From the NCBI GenBank assembly GCA_963753075.1, contig CAVWAR010000010.1, positions 1 to 64,000 on the forward strand: 64,000 bases of DNA. The letters are read 5' to 3'. A program made the position numbers and the translations under genes. Shown here in pieces: positions 53,668 to 63,441 of the stretch. How positions within the stretch are numbered: position 1 is the stretch's first letter; every line of letters begins with the position of its first letter. This DNA is from Prado023 sp963753075. GTDB taxonomy: Bacteria; Actinomycetota; Actinomycetes; S36-B12; CAIYMF01. The notes beneath the pieces are model-generated. The model searched no databases. It had not been told where the DNA came from and saw only the letters and a list, made by a program, of their open reading frames with translations.

Positions 53668-54782
53668 GCATGCGCTGGTACCGCTCGGAGCGGATGGTGC
53701 CCGGGCTGCGCGCGAAGTGGCTGCACGCCGAGCGCCAGGCCGCGTCCGCGCCGGCCGAGGTCGTGGATTGGCTGGCCCGGCTGCGCCTGCTGCACGGGGT
53801 GCCGTTCGCGTATCTGGTGCCCGACGCGGACCTGCTGCCGCCGGAGTCGATCCGCTTCTTCTGGCTGGACCGGGACTGGACCGATGCGGCCGTCGAGGGC
53901 GCGCTCTCGGCAGCCGGGGCGCACAGCCAGGTGCGCTCGGCCGCAGTCGCCCAGGACGGCGCCACCCGGCGGATGCTGGACAAGCGGGAGCGCAACATCT
54001 CCCCCCACATCGAGCTGCCCGAGGGGCTGCCGGAGGGAGTGCAGCGCCAGCCGTCCGGCGGGCCGGTGGGGTCGGCCGAGGATCACGTCGGCGAGGTTCC
54101 CTACGACACGCTGGACGGCGCGCCGGAGGTGGTGACCGGGTTCCTGCTGCGCTCGCGCGCGGTGTCGGGCTGGCCGGGCATCGGCGTTCGCGGCCTGCGC
54201 GACGGCAGCGAATTGCGCCTGCTGCGCGTGGAGCGGCTGGCGCCGGCGGTCCTGCTCGTCCTCTTCGACGGCCTTCCCGACGAGGTGCATGTCGAGGAGC
54301 CGGGTCGCGGTCTGCAGTTCGGCGTTGATCCGTCGCCCGGCGTCACGAACGACAACGATCCGCTCGGGGGTCGGCGGGTCAAGCTGCGGGATGTGACCGA
54401 TGGCCGGCCGCTCAGCAAGCAGGGTGCCCGGGTGCTGCTCGACCCCCCGACCGGCACCCAGTACGCATGGGCCGAGGTCCCGTTCCGCAAGGGCGCCAGC
54501 GGTGTGGTCGACATGGCGGCGCTGGCCGGCAGCATCGACGATGCCATGCCCACTGGCGCCTCGGCCGCAGTGGATTTCACCGCCGATGACGATGGTGAGG
54601 CCTGGCCGGAGGGGGTCTCCAGCGCCGAACTCACGACGCAACTGCTGCAGTTCCCCTACCGGCAGCGGTTCGAGGGCGACGGCTTCGACCCTGACAACGG
54701 CGGTGTGGTCAGCATCGTGTTCGCGGCCACGACGCCGCTGCGGGTCCTCGACGTGGTCGCCGACATCGACAGTCTGGGCTGA
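53664..54782 (+). CDS. Fourth gene of the giant operon, unknown 372-aa protein
   Basis: A 372-residue protein. The clearest conserved-looking block is LHGVPFAYLVPDADLLPPES (about residues 44-63), then IRFFWLDRDWTDAAVEGALS; a second is VVTGFLLRSRAVSGWPGIGV, with LRLLRVERLAPAVLLVLFDG. I recall similar blocks in uncharacterised proteins of actinobacteria and myxobacteria encoded beside other very large proteins, without verification. No enzyme motif, signal or transmembrane segment is seen. ATG 53664 overlaps the previous stop (ATGA). The next gene starts 9 bp after its stop with a GAGGAGG site. Confidence 0.82.
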   Translation: MSMRWYRSERMVPGLRAKWLHAERQAASAPAEVVDWLARLRLLHGVPFAYLVPDADLLPPESIRFFWLDRDWTDAAVEGALSAAGAHSQVRSAAVAQDGATRRMLDKRERNISPHIELPEGLPEGVQRQPSGGPVGSAEDHVGEVPYDTLDGAPEVVTGFLLRSRAVSGWPGIGVRGLRDGSELRLLRVERLAPAVLLVLFDGLPDEVHVEEPGRGLQFGVDPSPGVTNDNDPLGGRRVKLRDVTDGRPLSKQGARVLLDPPTGTQYAWAEVPFRKGASGVVDMAALAGSIDDAMPTGASAAVDFTADDDGEAWPEGVSSAELTTQLLQFPYRQRFEGDGFDPDNGGVVSIVFAATTPLRVLDVVADIDSLG

Positions 54783-54791
54783 GGAGGCGTC

Positions 54792-57700
54792 GTGGAGATC
54801 GATCCGAGGCACGTCGCCTTCAGCACCGAGTACGTGCGACGCGCGCGGCTGCGGGCGATCGACCCCTCGCGGTTCGTGGTGGATCGGCCGGACTTCACCG
54901 GCGTCGGCTCCCCGCTGCTGGTGCCGCTGGATGTGCAGGCCCTGGTCGTCGCCGAGGACGGCGCCGTGGATCACGCGGACATCGCCGTGCACCTGCTCGA
55001 CGCCGACCAGTTCGCCGCTGACCACCAGCCCACCTCAGCGCCGTTCACCGCCGGGGCAGGCCGACAGCGCGGCGTGCACGTCCACTGGGCGATGCCGGAC
55101 AGCCTCACCCGGCAGCAGGCCGCCGAGGATGGCACCTTGGAGCCGGCGGCCCTGCCGGACCGCTGGCTGGTGCTGCGGCTGCAGCCGGGCAGCCGGCGGG
55201 ACTGGGCCGCCTGGGTGCTGGAGTCCGAGTACGGGCGCAGCAGGGCACTGCAGGTGTGGCCGGGGGAGCCCGGAGTGCCCGATGGGGAGCCGCCGACCGG
55301 CTACGTGCCGCGGGAGTCATTGTCGGCAACCGCGGGCGGCGACCCGGCGTGGGCGGCGGTCTTCGACAATGTCGCCGACCGCTTCGGCTTCCACGACACC
55401 TTGCAGGGAGTGACGCCAGGCGAGGTCGTCTCCTACGTCGTGGTCGGGTGGTACGGCGATCAGCGGCTTGACCCGCTCGCGGCGGTGCGTGCCGAGGCGT
55501 CCTTCGATCAGGTGCTCAAGGCGCTGCAGTGGAGCATCACGCCCGAGGCCCGCCAGCGGGCACGGCTGCTGGACCTGATCGGGAACATCACCTGGACGTG
55601 GGCTGGGAGCACCGCGACCGCCGCAAGCGCCCAGCCGATGACCATCGACGCCACCGAGGAGTTCCGGCTGGCCGAGCACCCGGTGCTGCTGGCAGGGCTG
55701 CGCACCGAGCGGGAGCGGTGGGCCGAGGCGAGCCCCGACGAGGCCGACATCGTGGCACCGAGCCGGGTATGGCCGCGCCGCTGCGTCTTCCACGGCGCGG
55801 TGTACGGAGTGCGCACCGGCGGCGACGGCATCGACCACAGGCCGCCTTCGGACCGGATGATCGCGGCGGTCGGGGCGACGGCCACCGAGGCGCTGGCCCG
55901 GCTCATCGGCGAGCAGCAGCCCGGCGGCGGGGCGGCCGAGGAGACGGCAACTGCCGCCTTCGCCTACGGCCTCATCGATCGGCTCGGCGAGCACGATGGC
56001 CCCAGCGAAGTCGACGAGGCGCTGCACACCCGGGCGTTCGAGTCCCAGCCCGGCGGCTACACCAACGACTGGATCCGGCAGGGCGATCGGCTGGCCGGGA
56101 TCCGACCCGACCGGCCGGCCCCGCCCGGCGATGTGGTGGCCCACCTGGCCGATGCTCCGTTGCTGGACCGGATCGCCTCGGCCGATTTCGGCGACGTTGC
56201 CGGCGCGAAGGGCCTCGCAGCCGCCCTCGGGAACACGGGCGTGATCGGGGCGACGGGTGCGGCCGCCGCCGAGACTGGCCGTTCCTTCACCGCGGCGTTC
56301 GAGTTCGCCGAGCATGTCGGCGCGCTCGGCTTCCACCGCCGCACCCATCGCGAACTGATCGACGGTCTGCTGCGGGAGCGGACCCGGATCGAGCGGGTTC
56401 GCCGGGCGCTGCCGCGCTGGTACCAGCCGCAGGATCCCGTGGTCGCCGTGCAAGGCACCGACCGCAACCTGCGCCACGGCTACGACGGCCGATTCACCCC
56501 CGACGAAACGGTGGCGTGCCGGCTGCGGTGGGACGTGCAGGACTCCTGGGACGGCATCGAGGGAGCGGATCTGCTGGCCCGGGCCATCGTCCACGACAGC
56601 CTCCCGCCGGAGGCCGCGCGCCTGGTGCATGAAGCTGCGCTGGAGGACCCCAGCAACGTCGAGGGCACGATCGTCCGGTACGCCGCCGGTTCGTCGGTGT
56701 CGCAGGCGGCGGCCCGGGCGCGCGTGGAGTTGGAGATCCTGATCGGCCGATACGGTCGCGACCCCGATCTGGAGACGACGCTGCTGGCGGCGGAATCGGC
56801 CCGGGTGGGGACGATGTCCTCGGCGATCGCGGTCACCGAGTGGACCGGCCAGCCGTGGATTCCGATGTACCTGGAGTGGGAGATCGAACTCGAACTGGGC
56901 GACCGCAGCGAGGACTGGACGCTGGGTGAACTCGACCTCGCCCCGCCGGCCGTCGTCGCCACCCCGGGCCGCCAGGTGCTGTCCGGCCGGTCGCTGGTCA
57001 CCTCGGGCAGCGTGAAGGCGATGGCCGCCGAGATCCGCACCGTGCTGCAAGAGGAGGACCTGCGCGACGCGGTCGGCAACGGCCAGATCACCGAGGCCGG
57101 CGAGGCGGCGCTACATGATGTCGCCCAGGCGGCCCGTCGGATGGATGTGCTGTCGGCGGGGCTGGATGGTCTGCGCGATCACCTGCTGGGGGTGGCCAGC
57201 CACCTGGTGCTGCAGCCCCGACCCGATGGTGCGCCGCCGGCGACGCCTGCCCCAGGCGATCCACCCCCCGAGCCGTTGCCCACGGCTCCGGCCCTGCTGG
57301 CGCGCGCCGGCGTCATCCGGCTGCTGCGGGCGCGCATCGTGGACGCCTACGGGCGTGCCGTCGATGTGCCAACGGACGGGCTGCTGGTGTCCGATCAGCT
57401 CGCCATGCCCGATGACGGGCGGCTGGCGACAGATCCGGAGACCGGCGACACCGGCACGGGTCCGAGGGTGCTGCTGCGCCCCCGTATCAACACCCCGACC
57501 CGGCTGCTGCTGCGGCTCGTCGACGCTGAGGACGATAGCCGCGAGGTCCGCATCGACCAGCGCTCCGCCACCCCGGCCACCCCGGTGGCCGGCTGGCTCG
57601 TCCCCGATCACATCGACCATGCCTTGGAGGTGTTCGCCGCCGACGGCACCCCGGCCGGGCAGCTGCGGCACGACGTGGCCGTGGCGCCCGACGTGGGTGG

Positions 57701-58691
57701 GGCAGTGGTGTGGGAGGGAGCACCGGGTCGCCCCGGACCCACCGGCGTCTCCCCGGGCGAGCTCATCAGTAGTCCCCATGTGCGCTCTTTGGTGACCAGG
57801 CTGGTGGAGCGCGACCTGGTTCGCCGCGAGGCCCCCGATGCGGCTGACCGGGAGAGCCCGATGTCCGCACTGCTGCGCGCGCTGGACACCACCCAGTGGA
57901 CGGTGGACCCGGTCTCCCGGCTCGGCTGGGAATTCCCCGGGGCGCTGGTGGGTCGCGCCCTGGCCATCGTGCGGGCCCGCCTCACGCTGGAGATCGCCGA
58001 TGACCTCGACGACGAGCGCTGGGCCGATGATCCCACGGCGCAGGCAGCCCGGCAGGACGCGTTCGATCGGCTGCGCAGCCGCACCTTCGAAGTGCGGCTC
58101 GGCTCGCTGACGCGGTTGCAGGACGGCCTGTTCGGCTACTATCTCGACGACGACTACTGGCGAGTGCACCCGGTGCATCCGTCGGTGCTGCGCGATGCGG
58201 TGCGAGGGGGTCCGGGCCAGGGCTACCAGCAGGACGCAGACAGCGCGGCGTCGTTCGACCCCGCCGACCCCACGGAGCAGCAGCCGATCCGGGACCCCTA
58301 CGTCGCCCCCGACCCGACGATCACGCTCCGACCGGGCCAGACCCGCACGGTCACCCTGCTCATGGATCCCGGCATGTCGGTGCACGTGACCAGCGGTATC
58401 CTGCCGCGCAAGGAGATCACCCTGCTGCGCGATTGGGTCGAGGAGTCGTTGCGGGTGCTGGCACCGTCGTTCCGAATCGGCCCGGTGCTCGTGGACCCCA
58501 CCACGATCCGCATGCCCAAGCTCGGCGGGATGCCCGGCGAGCAGGTGTGGACCCATCGCGACAGCGCCACGACCTGGCGCGATGACCCGATCGAGGCGGC
58601 CACGCAGGAGGCGCGGCTGCCCGACGGTGCGCATGTGACGCAGGAGGGCTGGATCCGCCTGGTGTACGAGCAAGAGCGTTCCGATGGGTGA
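54792..58691 (+). CDS. Fifth gene of the giant operon, unknown 1299-aa protein
   Basis: A 1299-residue protein starting at GTG 54792 with GAGGAGG upstream. Near residues 93-125 it has RGVHVHWAMPDSLTRQQAAE and a DRWLVLRL strand, in the middle long helices with many Glu/Arg/Ala, around 880-960 a beta region (GPRVLLRPRINTPTRLLLRL), and near 1200-1245 the striking segment GILPRKEITLLRDWVEESLR followed by FRIGPVLVDPTTIRMPKL. No known domain was recognised; the N- and C-terminal blocks look family-specific. Its last 8 bp overlap the Het-C-like gene. It has no export signal. Confidence 0.82.
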   Translation: MEIDPRHVAFSTEYVRRARLRAIDPSRFVVDRPDFTGVGSPLLVPLDVQALVVAEDGAVDHADIAVHLLDADQFAADHQPTSAPFTAGAGRQRGVHVHWAMPDSLTRQQAAEDGTLEPAALPDRWLVLRLQPGSRRDWAAWVLESEYGRSRALQVWPGEPGVPDGEPPTGYVPRESLSATAGGDPAWAAVFDNVADRFGFHDTLQGVTPGEVVSYVVVGWYGDQRLDPLAAVRAEASFDQVLKALQWSITPEARQRARLLDLIGNITWTWAGSTATAASAQPMTIDATEEFRLAEHPVLLAGLRTERERWAEASPDEADIVAPSRVWPRRCVFHGAVYGVRTGGDGIDHRPPSDRMIAAVGATATEALARLIGEQQPGGGAAEETATAAFAYGLIDRLGEHDGPSEVDEALHTRAFESQPGGYTNDWIRQGDRLAGIRPDRPAPPGDVVAHLADAPLLDRIASADFGDVAGAKGLAAALGNTGVIGATGAAAAETGRSFTAAFEFAEHVGALGFHRRTHRELIDGLLRERTRIERVRRALPRWYQPQDPVVAVQGTDRNLRHGYDGRFTPDETVACRLRWDVQDSWDGIEGADLLARAIVHDSLPPEAARLVHEAALEDPSNVEGTIVRYAAGSSVSQAAARARVELEILIGRYGRDPDLETTLLAAESARVGTMSSAIAVTEWTGQPWIPMYLEWEIELELGDRSEDWTLGELDLAPPAVVATPGRQVLSGRSLVTSGSVKAMAAEIRTVLQEEDLRDAVGNGQITEAGEAALHDVAQAARRMDVLSAGLDGLRDHLLGVASHLVLQPRPDGAPPATPAPGDPPPEPLPTAPALLARAGVIRLLRARIVDAYGRAVDVPTDGLLVSDQLAMPDDGRLATDPETGDTGTGPRVLLRPRINTPTRLLLRLVDAEDDSREVRIDQRSATPATPVAGWLVPDHIDHALEVFAADGTPAGQLRHDVAVAPDVGGAVVWEGAPGRPGPTGVSPGELISSPHVRSLVTRLVERDLVRREAPDAADRESPMSALLRALDTTQWTVDPVSRLGWEFPGALVGRALAIVRARLTLEIADDLDDERWADDPTAQAARQDAFDRLRSRTFEVRLGSLTRLQDGLFGYYLDDDYWRVHPVHPSVLRDAVRGGPGQGYQQDADSAASFDPADPTEQQPIRDPYVAPDPTITLRPGQTRTVTLLMDPGMSVHVTSGILPRKEITLLRDWVEESLRVLAPSFRIGPVLVDPTTIRMPKLGGMPGEQVWTHRDSATTWRDDPIEAATQEARLPDGAHVTQEGWIRLVYEQERSDG

Positions 58692-60627
58692 CATCTCCAC
58701 GCATGCCGACATCAGCCACTTCGTCGCGGGCCAGATTCAGTTGGCGGCGCCGGCGGCGCTGGTGCCCGCCGAGCACTACGCCTACCTGGAGTTCGGCAAC
58801 TACCTCACCGACGTTTCGCAGTTCCGCGACCCGGTCGCCCATCACGCCGGGCGGGTGAAGACGCACATGATGGCGCTGCGCACCATCGTCACCTGGAACG
58901 GGCTGCTGGACGGCCCCTGGTTCTGGCCGACGCTGCCGCTGTGGACGGCGACCGGTCTGCCGCTGACGCTGACCGGCTACATCTTCGGCCTGACCGGTTG
59001 GACCCATCGACTGTGGGGGCAGAAGGAACCCGAGTCGCAGCGGCACGGGGCACTGGCGGAGTTCTTCCGCCGGCTCAGCCTCGGCGTGGCCCATCAGACG
59101 CTGTCCGCGGAGGGGCGCACCGCCACGGACAAGGCGATCGATGACATCAACCGGGTGCGGCGCGCGGCAGGCCGGCCGGAACTGCCGGACCGAAGCCCGC
59201 CTGCGTTCCCGCCCGTGAGTGCGGTGCAGGTCGATTCCGTGCACACCGCCCACTTCACGCAGTACTGGCCGCACGAGCATCTGGACTTCCCGATCGTCGA
59301 GGACGCCGAGCACCACCGCGACCTGGACCCCTTCAAGCCGTCCAGCCGCAAGGTGCAGACCTACCTCGAGGAGCACATCGAGGCGCTCGCCCAGCAGCTG
59401 GCGAAGCTGGAGGAGGACTGGGTGAAGGCGGCGAGCGGCCCGGCGGATGATCGGCGCGACCTCATGGTGCGGCTCGGCCACCTGCTGCACGCCGTGGAGG
59501 ACTGGTGGTTCCACTCCAACTTCTGCGACCTGTACCGGTGGAACCGGGTGCGGGCAGCGCAGCCGACACTGGACCCGACAGTCGATGCCGACCTCGATGT
59601 GCTGCTGGCCGCAGCCCTGGCCGACGGCGGCGTCACAGACAGCACCCAGCAGCGCCGGTTGCTGCGCCGTCGGCTGCGCTACCCGGTCTACGACGGCGAT
59701 GAGCTGGGCGACGTCGATGACACCACTTCGCTGGATGGCACCCAGTTCGTGTTCACCGGCGGGTTCGGCGAGACGGACATCTTCCACACCCTCGGCAAGG
59801 CGCTGGAAGGCATGGAGCACGGGCCGAGCTCGAAGGTCACGACCGCGTTGGCCAATGCCGATGTGACGCTGTTCCGGGTGCTGTTCCGCGAGCAGGTGCG
59901 GCGCGACATGGTGCGCGACGAGGATGAGTCGAAGAAGGCAGAAGAGCACGAGAAGGAACTGAGAGCTGGCGAGATCCACGGCAAGCTCGACGCACTGCAT
60001 ACCTCGGGGGCGCTCTGCGATCGCGCCTGGCAGGAGTTCAAGCGCGCGTTCGACCTGGACAAGGAGGTCGAGGAGGAGTGGTCGCTATTCCCCGGCTGCG
60101 GCGGGATGATCATTCAGCTAACTGGCATGATGCAGGAGGAGCGCACGAAGAGCGGCAAGCGCCAGAGCCAACTGGATGCCGACCCGACCAGCCCCCGGGG
60201 CATTGCCACGACCAACGAGGCCTCCGGCGAGAACGTCGGCACCCACTCGCTGCTCGCCAAAGACACCACCACCAGCGACCCGTTCCGTGATGATGCGGTG
60301 CGGCTGGCCAAGCACGCTTCAGGCTCGGTGGCCCGCCATCTCCTCACCCGCGTGGCCAGTGGAGCACCGGCTGATCAGGGCATCGACTGGGTTCCGCTGC
60401 TGCAGTTCTATCTGCCGTTCCCCGACGCTGCTGCTGGCACCTGGTGGAGCCAGGTGGTCGACAACCCGACACCGGCCAGCACCTCGCAGCCCGATGTCAC
60501 GACGGTGGCGCCGCAGCCGACGGTGACGATGCTCGGCCCGTCGAACGACGAGGACAGGCTGACAGCGCTGCGGGCCGGCGGGAGGTTGAAGAAGCTGAAG
60601 GAGTACTACCGCGACTTCGAGGGCTAG
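58684..60627 (+). CDS. Het-C-like protein, last gene of the giant operon
   Basis: A 647-residue protein resembling the Het-C (heterokaryon incompatibility C) family. The N-terminal part has THADISHFVA and LEFGNYLTDVSQFRDP, like the GN-L-D-SQ signature of that family; residues 266-277 form the H-x-x-H-x-x-E-D-x-x-x-H cluster of GHLLHAVEDWWFHSNFCDL, typical of the helical zinc phospholipase C-like fold. Fungal HET-C acts in incompatibility-triggered cell death, and bacterial members occur in conflict-related loci, so an effector role for the operon is possible. No signal peptide is seen. A charged coiled region (about 415-445, DESKKAEEHEKELRAGEIHG) follows. It overlaps the previous gene by 8 bp. 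Confidence 0.8.
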   Translation: MGDISTHADISHFVAGQIQLAAPAALVPAEHYAYLEFGNYLTDVSQFRDPVAHHAGRVKTHMMALRTIVTWNGLLDGPWFWPTLPLWTATGLPLTLTGYIFGLTGWTHRLWGQKEPESQRHGALAEFFRRLSLGVAHQTLSAEGRTATDKAIDDINRVRRAAGRPELPDRSPPAFPPVSAVQVDSVHTAHFTQYWPHEHLDFPIVEDAEHHRDLDPFKPSSRKVQTYLEEHIEALAQQLAKLEEDWVKAASGPADDRRDLMVRLGHLLHAVEDWWFHSNFCDLYRWNRVRAAQPTLDPTVDADLDVLLAAALADGGVTDSTQQRRLLRRRLRYPVYDGDELGDVDDTTSLDGTQFVFTGGFGETDIFHTLGKALEGMEHGPSSKVTTALANADVTLFRVLFREQVRRDMVRDEDESKKAEEHEKELRAGEIHGKLDALHTSGALCDRAWQEFKRAFDLDKEVEEEWSLFPGCGGMIIQLTGMMQEERTKSGKRQSQLDADPTSPRGIATTNEASGENVGTHSLLAKDTTTSDPFRDDAVRLAKHASGSVARHLLTRVASGAPADQGIDWVPLLQFYLPFPDAAAGTWWSQVVDNPTPASTSQPDVTTVAPQPTVTMLGPSNDEDRLTALRAGGRLKKLKEYYRDFEG

Positions 60628-60958
60628 GTGTCGCGCGTTGGGAAAGACCTGCGCGCGGCAGGGATTACGAGCGCGCACAGGAGCCGGGGCCTCAGCGCTA
60701 GGGCCCCGCAGGGTGTCCACGAAGGTGCTGAGCGACTCGACCGGGACGCGCCGGCTGGCGCCGATCTTCACGCTCACCGTTGACGACGCCGGTGTGCCCG
60801 CGAGGTGGCCCGAGCCGAGCCCGTCCGCCCAGCTCCGGCCGAGTGGATGGCGACCTGATCGGGGAGGCCCAGAGTGTCCTGACGCGTCACAGTGGGCGAA
60901 GTGGGTGTAGCCCACATAGGGCAGAGCCGCCCTCTCAGGGAAGGCTCCTCGCGGCCGG
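60628..60958. other. Intergenic region after the giant operon
   Basis: 331 bp between the Het-C-like gene and the second resolvase gene. No convincing gene, terminator hairpin or copy of the dispersed repeat is seen. Confidence 0.45.
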
Positions 60959-61528
60959 TCAGTGGGATGTGCTGTTCAGGGCGTCGATGTGGCGGTAGAT
61001 CGTGGCTCGTGACACGCGCAGCGCGGCGGCGATGTGGGCCACGCTCTGTTCTTCGCGGTACATGCGGGTGGCTTCGGCGGCGCCCGCGGGGGAGAGGGCT
61101 CGGGGTCGGCCACCGACTCTGCCTTGCTTTCGGGCGGCCTCGAGTCCGGCCCTGGTCCGTTCGGCGAGCAGGTCACGCTCGAATGCGGCCAGGGCGGCCA
61201 GCAGCCGCAGGATGAGCCGGCCGTTGGCGCTGGTGGTGTCGATCTGCTCATTGAGCGACACCAGGGCGATGTTGCGGAGCTCCAGGTCCTCGATCAGCTC
61301 GAGCAGGTGTTTCATGGACCGGCCGAGCCGGTCTAGTCGCCAGATCACAATGGTGTCCCCGGGGCGGGCGTTGTCCAGCAGCCGGTCGAGCTCGGGGCGG
61401 CGGGTGGCCACACCGGAGATGTGGTCGACGAAAAGGCGGTCCACGCCGGCTGCGTTCAGAGCATCCAGCTGCAGTTGGGGGTCCTGGGCGTGGGTCGAGA
61501 CGCGGGCATAGCCAAGGCGATAGTTCAT
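60959..61528 (-). CDS. Serine recombinase (resolvase/invertase family), copy 2
   Basis: A 189-residue serine recombinase, about 80% identical by eye to the copy at 38374 and in the same orientation. The catalytic Ser lies in YARVSTHAQDP; RLDRLGRSMKHLLELIEDL, LVSLNEQIDTTSANGR and AALAAFERDLLAERTRAGLE follow, with a C-terminal HTH (VAHIAAALRVSRATIYRHI). ATG 61528 is the start. It closes the right side of the giant operon and may recombine with sites near the first copy. No res site was identified. Confidence 0.92.
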   Translation of the reverse strand: MNYRLGYARVSTHAQDPQLQLDALNAAGVDRLFVDHISGVATRRPELDRLLDNARPGDTIVIWRLDRLGRSMKHLLELIEDLELRNIALVSLNEQIDTTSANGRLILRLLAALAAFERDLLAERTRAGLEAARKQGRVGGRPRALSPAGAAEATRMYREEQSVAHIAAALRVSRATIYRHIDALNSTSH

Positions 61529-62063
61529 GCAACCTGGGTACCAGTCCCGGTGAGCAGGTCGCGCGGCACCGGCCGTCCAGAACTCTTGTCCACCACCAGC
61601 CCCGGCCGGAACCCCACGCCCTGCGGACACGGATTGTGCGAATCTGTCCGATAACGGTCGGACTGGACGTGCCGAGGTGGCCCGGGCATGTCGATGGTGC
61701 CCCCTGCAGCCCGCGGACGTCGATGCCCGGGATGACGGACCGGGGGAGGGGAGTCCCAGGCCAGGGCCTCCGCACCCCGCACGGCGCGCGGGGCGGGATG
61801 AGTCGCGGGGCGGGTCGCTCCATGCGTCCTTCGCGGCTACTTGACGATTGTGGGTAGGGCCGGTGTCTGGCCAGACTCGGTCTAGGTGCTCGGCGGGACG
61901 CTCTCTATGCGGCTGCCCACCAGCGTGATCGGTGTGGCTCTCTTCCGGTCTGCGTTTCCGTCGGGCACCGTGCCGGTGCGTGGCTCAAGAGGGGACTGCC
62001 CCGCTCTCAGTAGCAATGCCCGCCCGGCGTTCTCAACCGACAACGACGGGAAGGACGAAGCTC
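61529..62063. other. Region before the IS110 gene, probable IS left end
   Basis: 535 bp without a gene. The part nearest the transposase (about 61870-62063) is probably the non-coding left end of the IS110 element. In characterised IS110-group elements this end encodes the bridge RNA, so an RNA may be made here; its structure could not be verified by eye. CGTCCTTCGCGGCTACTTGA at 61828 weakly resembles the dispersed repeat. Confidence 0.4.
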
Positions 62064-63441
62064 ATGGCGAGGGTGTTCATCGGGGTTGATCCCCACAAGC
62101 TGTCGGCCACCATCGAGGTGGTCGACGACCGGGAGACGGTGCTGGCAACCGGGCGGTTCACCACGGACAAGGCCGGGTACGCCGCGATGCGACGGCACGT
62201 CGCAGCGTTCCCGGAGCGGATCTGGGCGGTCGAGGGCAGCAACGGTGCCGGTCGCCCGCTGGCGCAGCGGCTGCTGGCCGACGGGGAGTACGTGGTCGAC
62301 GTGCCGGCGAAGCTGTCGGCCCGGGCGCGGCTGTTCGACACCGGGCACAACCGCAAGACCGATGCCCACGACGCGCACGCGGTCGCGGTCGTGGCGGTGC
62401 GCACCAAGACGTTGCGGGTGCTGTCCTACGACAGCGAACTCGAGGTGCTGCGGATGCTGGTCGACCGCCGCGACGAGCTGGCCCGGGCCAGGGTCCAGAC
62501 CGTCAACCGGCTGCACCGGCTGCTGTCCGAGCTGACCCCGGGGAAGGCGAAGAAGAACATCACCGCAGGTCAGGCCAAGACGATCCTGGCTGGCGTGCGC
62601 CCGCGGGATGCTGGCCGGCAAGACCCGGCGCCGGCTCGCGGTCGAGCAGCTCGCCGAGATGGTGGCGATCGAGAAGAAGATCACCGCCTCCTCCAAGGAA
62701 CTCAAGGCGATGGTGCTGGCCCGCGACTCCACCCTGATGGACCTGACCGGGGTCGGGCCCGTGGTGGCCGCGCGGATCCTGGCCGACGTCGGCGACGTCG
62801 CCCGGTTCGCTGACCGCAACCGGTTCGCCTCCTGGACCGGCACCGCACCCCTGGACGCCTCCTCCGGTGAGCAGATCCGCCACCGGCTGTCCCGGGCCGG
62901 CAACCGGCGGGCCAACCACATGATCCATATCGCCGCGGTCAGCCAGATCCGCCACGACAGCCCCGGCCGGGCCTACTACCGGCGCAAGCTCGCCGCCGGC
63001 AAGACCCCCATGGAAGCCATGCGCTGCCTGAAGCGGCGCATCTCCGACGCCCTCTACCGCCAGCTCGTCAACGACGCCAAGACAGCGTCAGCGGCAGTCG
63101 CGGCTGACATGGACGCGGGCCCGGGAGGGCACAGCGGGGCGGCACTTCAATCCAGCGCGGCCGGCTCACACCCGCACACCGGCACTTCGGATCAGCCACA
63201 ACCCGGACCCGCGAAAGAGACGCTACCCACACCCACCCCGGCACGGAAGACCACGCCATCGAGAAGGATGCAAATCTGCCTCTTGACATCAGAGGGGAGC
63301 CGGAGTAGGGCACTTCGGTCCATCCTCCGCGGGAAGGGCAACTCGCCGACGCGTTGCACGGAGGACGATTCGCTGAACCGGCGATCCTCTGCCGAAGTAG
63401 GTCGGGTCACGCCTCGGCCCGCGCCTCCAGTTTGGCCTTGA
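62064..63441 (+). pseudogene. IS110-family transposase gene with a +1 frameshift
   Basis: A DEDD/serine-type IS110 transposase split by one extra base near 62610. The first part from ATG 62064 carries the RuvC-like DEDD residues (VFIGVDPHKLS, WAVEGSNGAG, KTDAHDAHAV). The second frame begins at LAGKTRRRLAVEQLAEMVAI and holds LMDLTGVGPVVAARILADVG, WTGTAPLDASSGEQ with the catalytic Ser, and RHRLSRAGNRRANHMIHIAA. Removing one base joins VRPRD to LAGKTRRR as in relatives. The reading frame past about 63300 is probably flanking DNA; LLTSEGSR marks the likely right end. As sequenced the element cannot make a full transposase. Confidence 0.88.

Noticed and set aside
40929..60627. The giant operon as an extracellular contractile injection system or phage tail cluster
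   Set aside because: No sheath, tube, baseplate spike, LysM/tape-measure or AAA+ ATPase-like protein was recognised among the six products.
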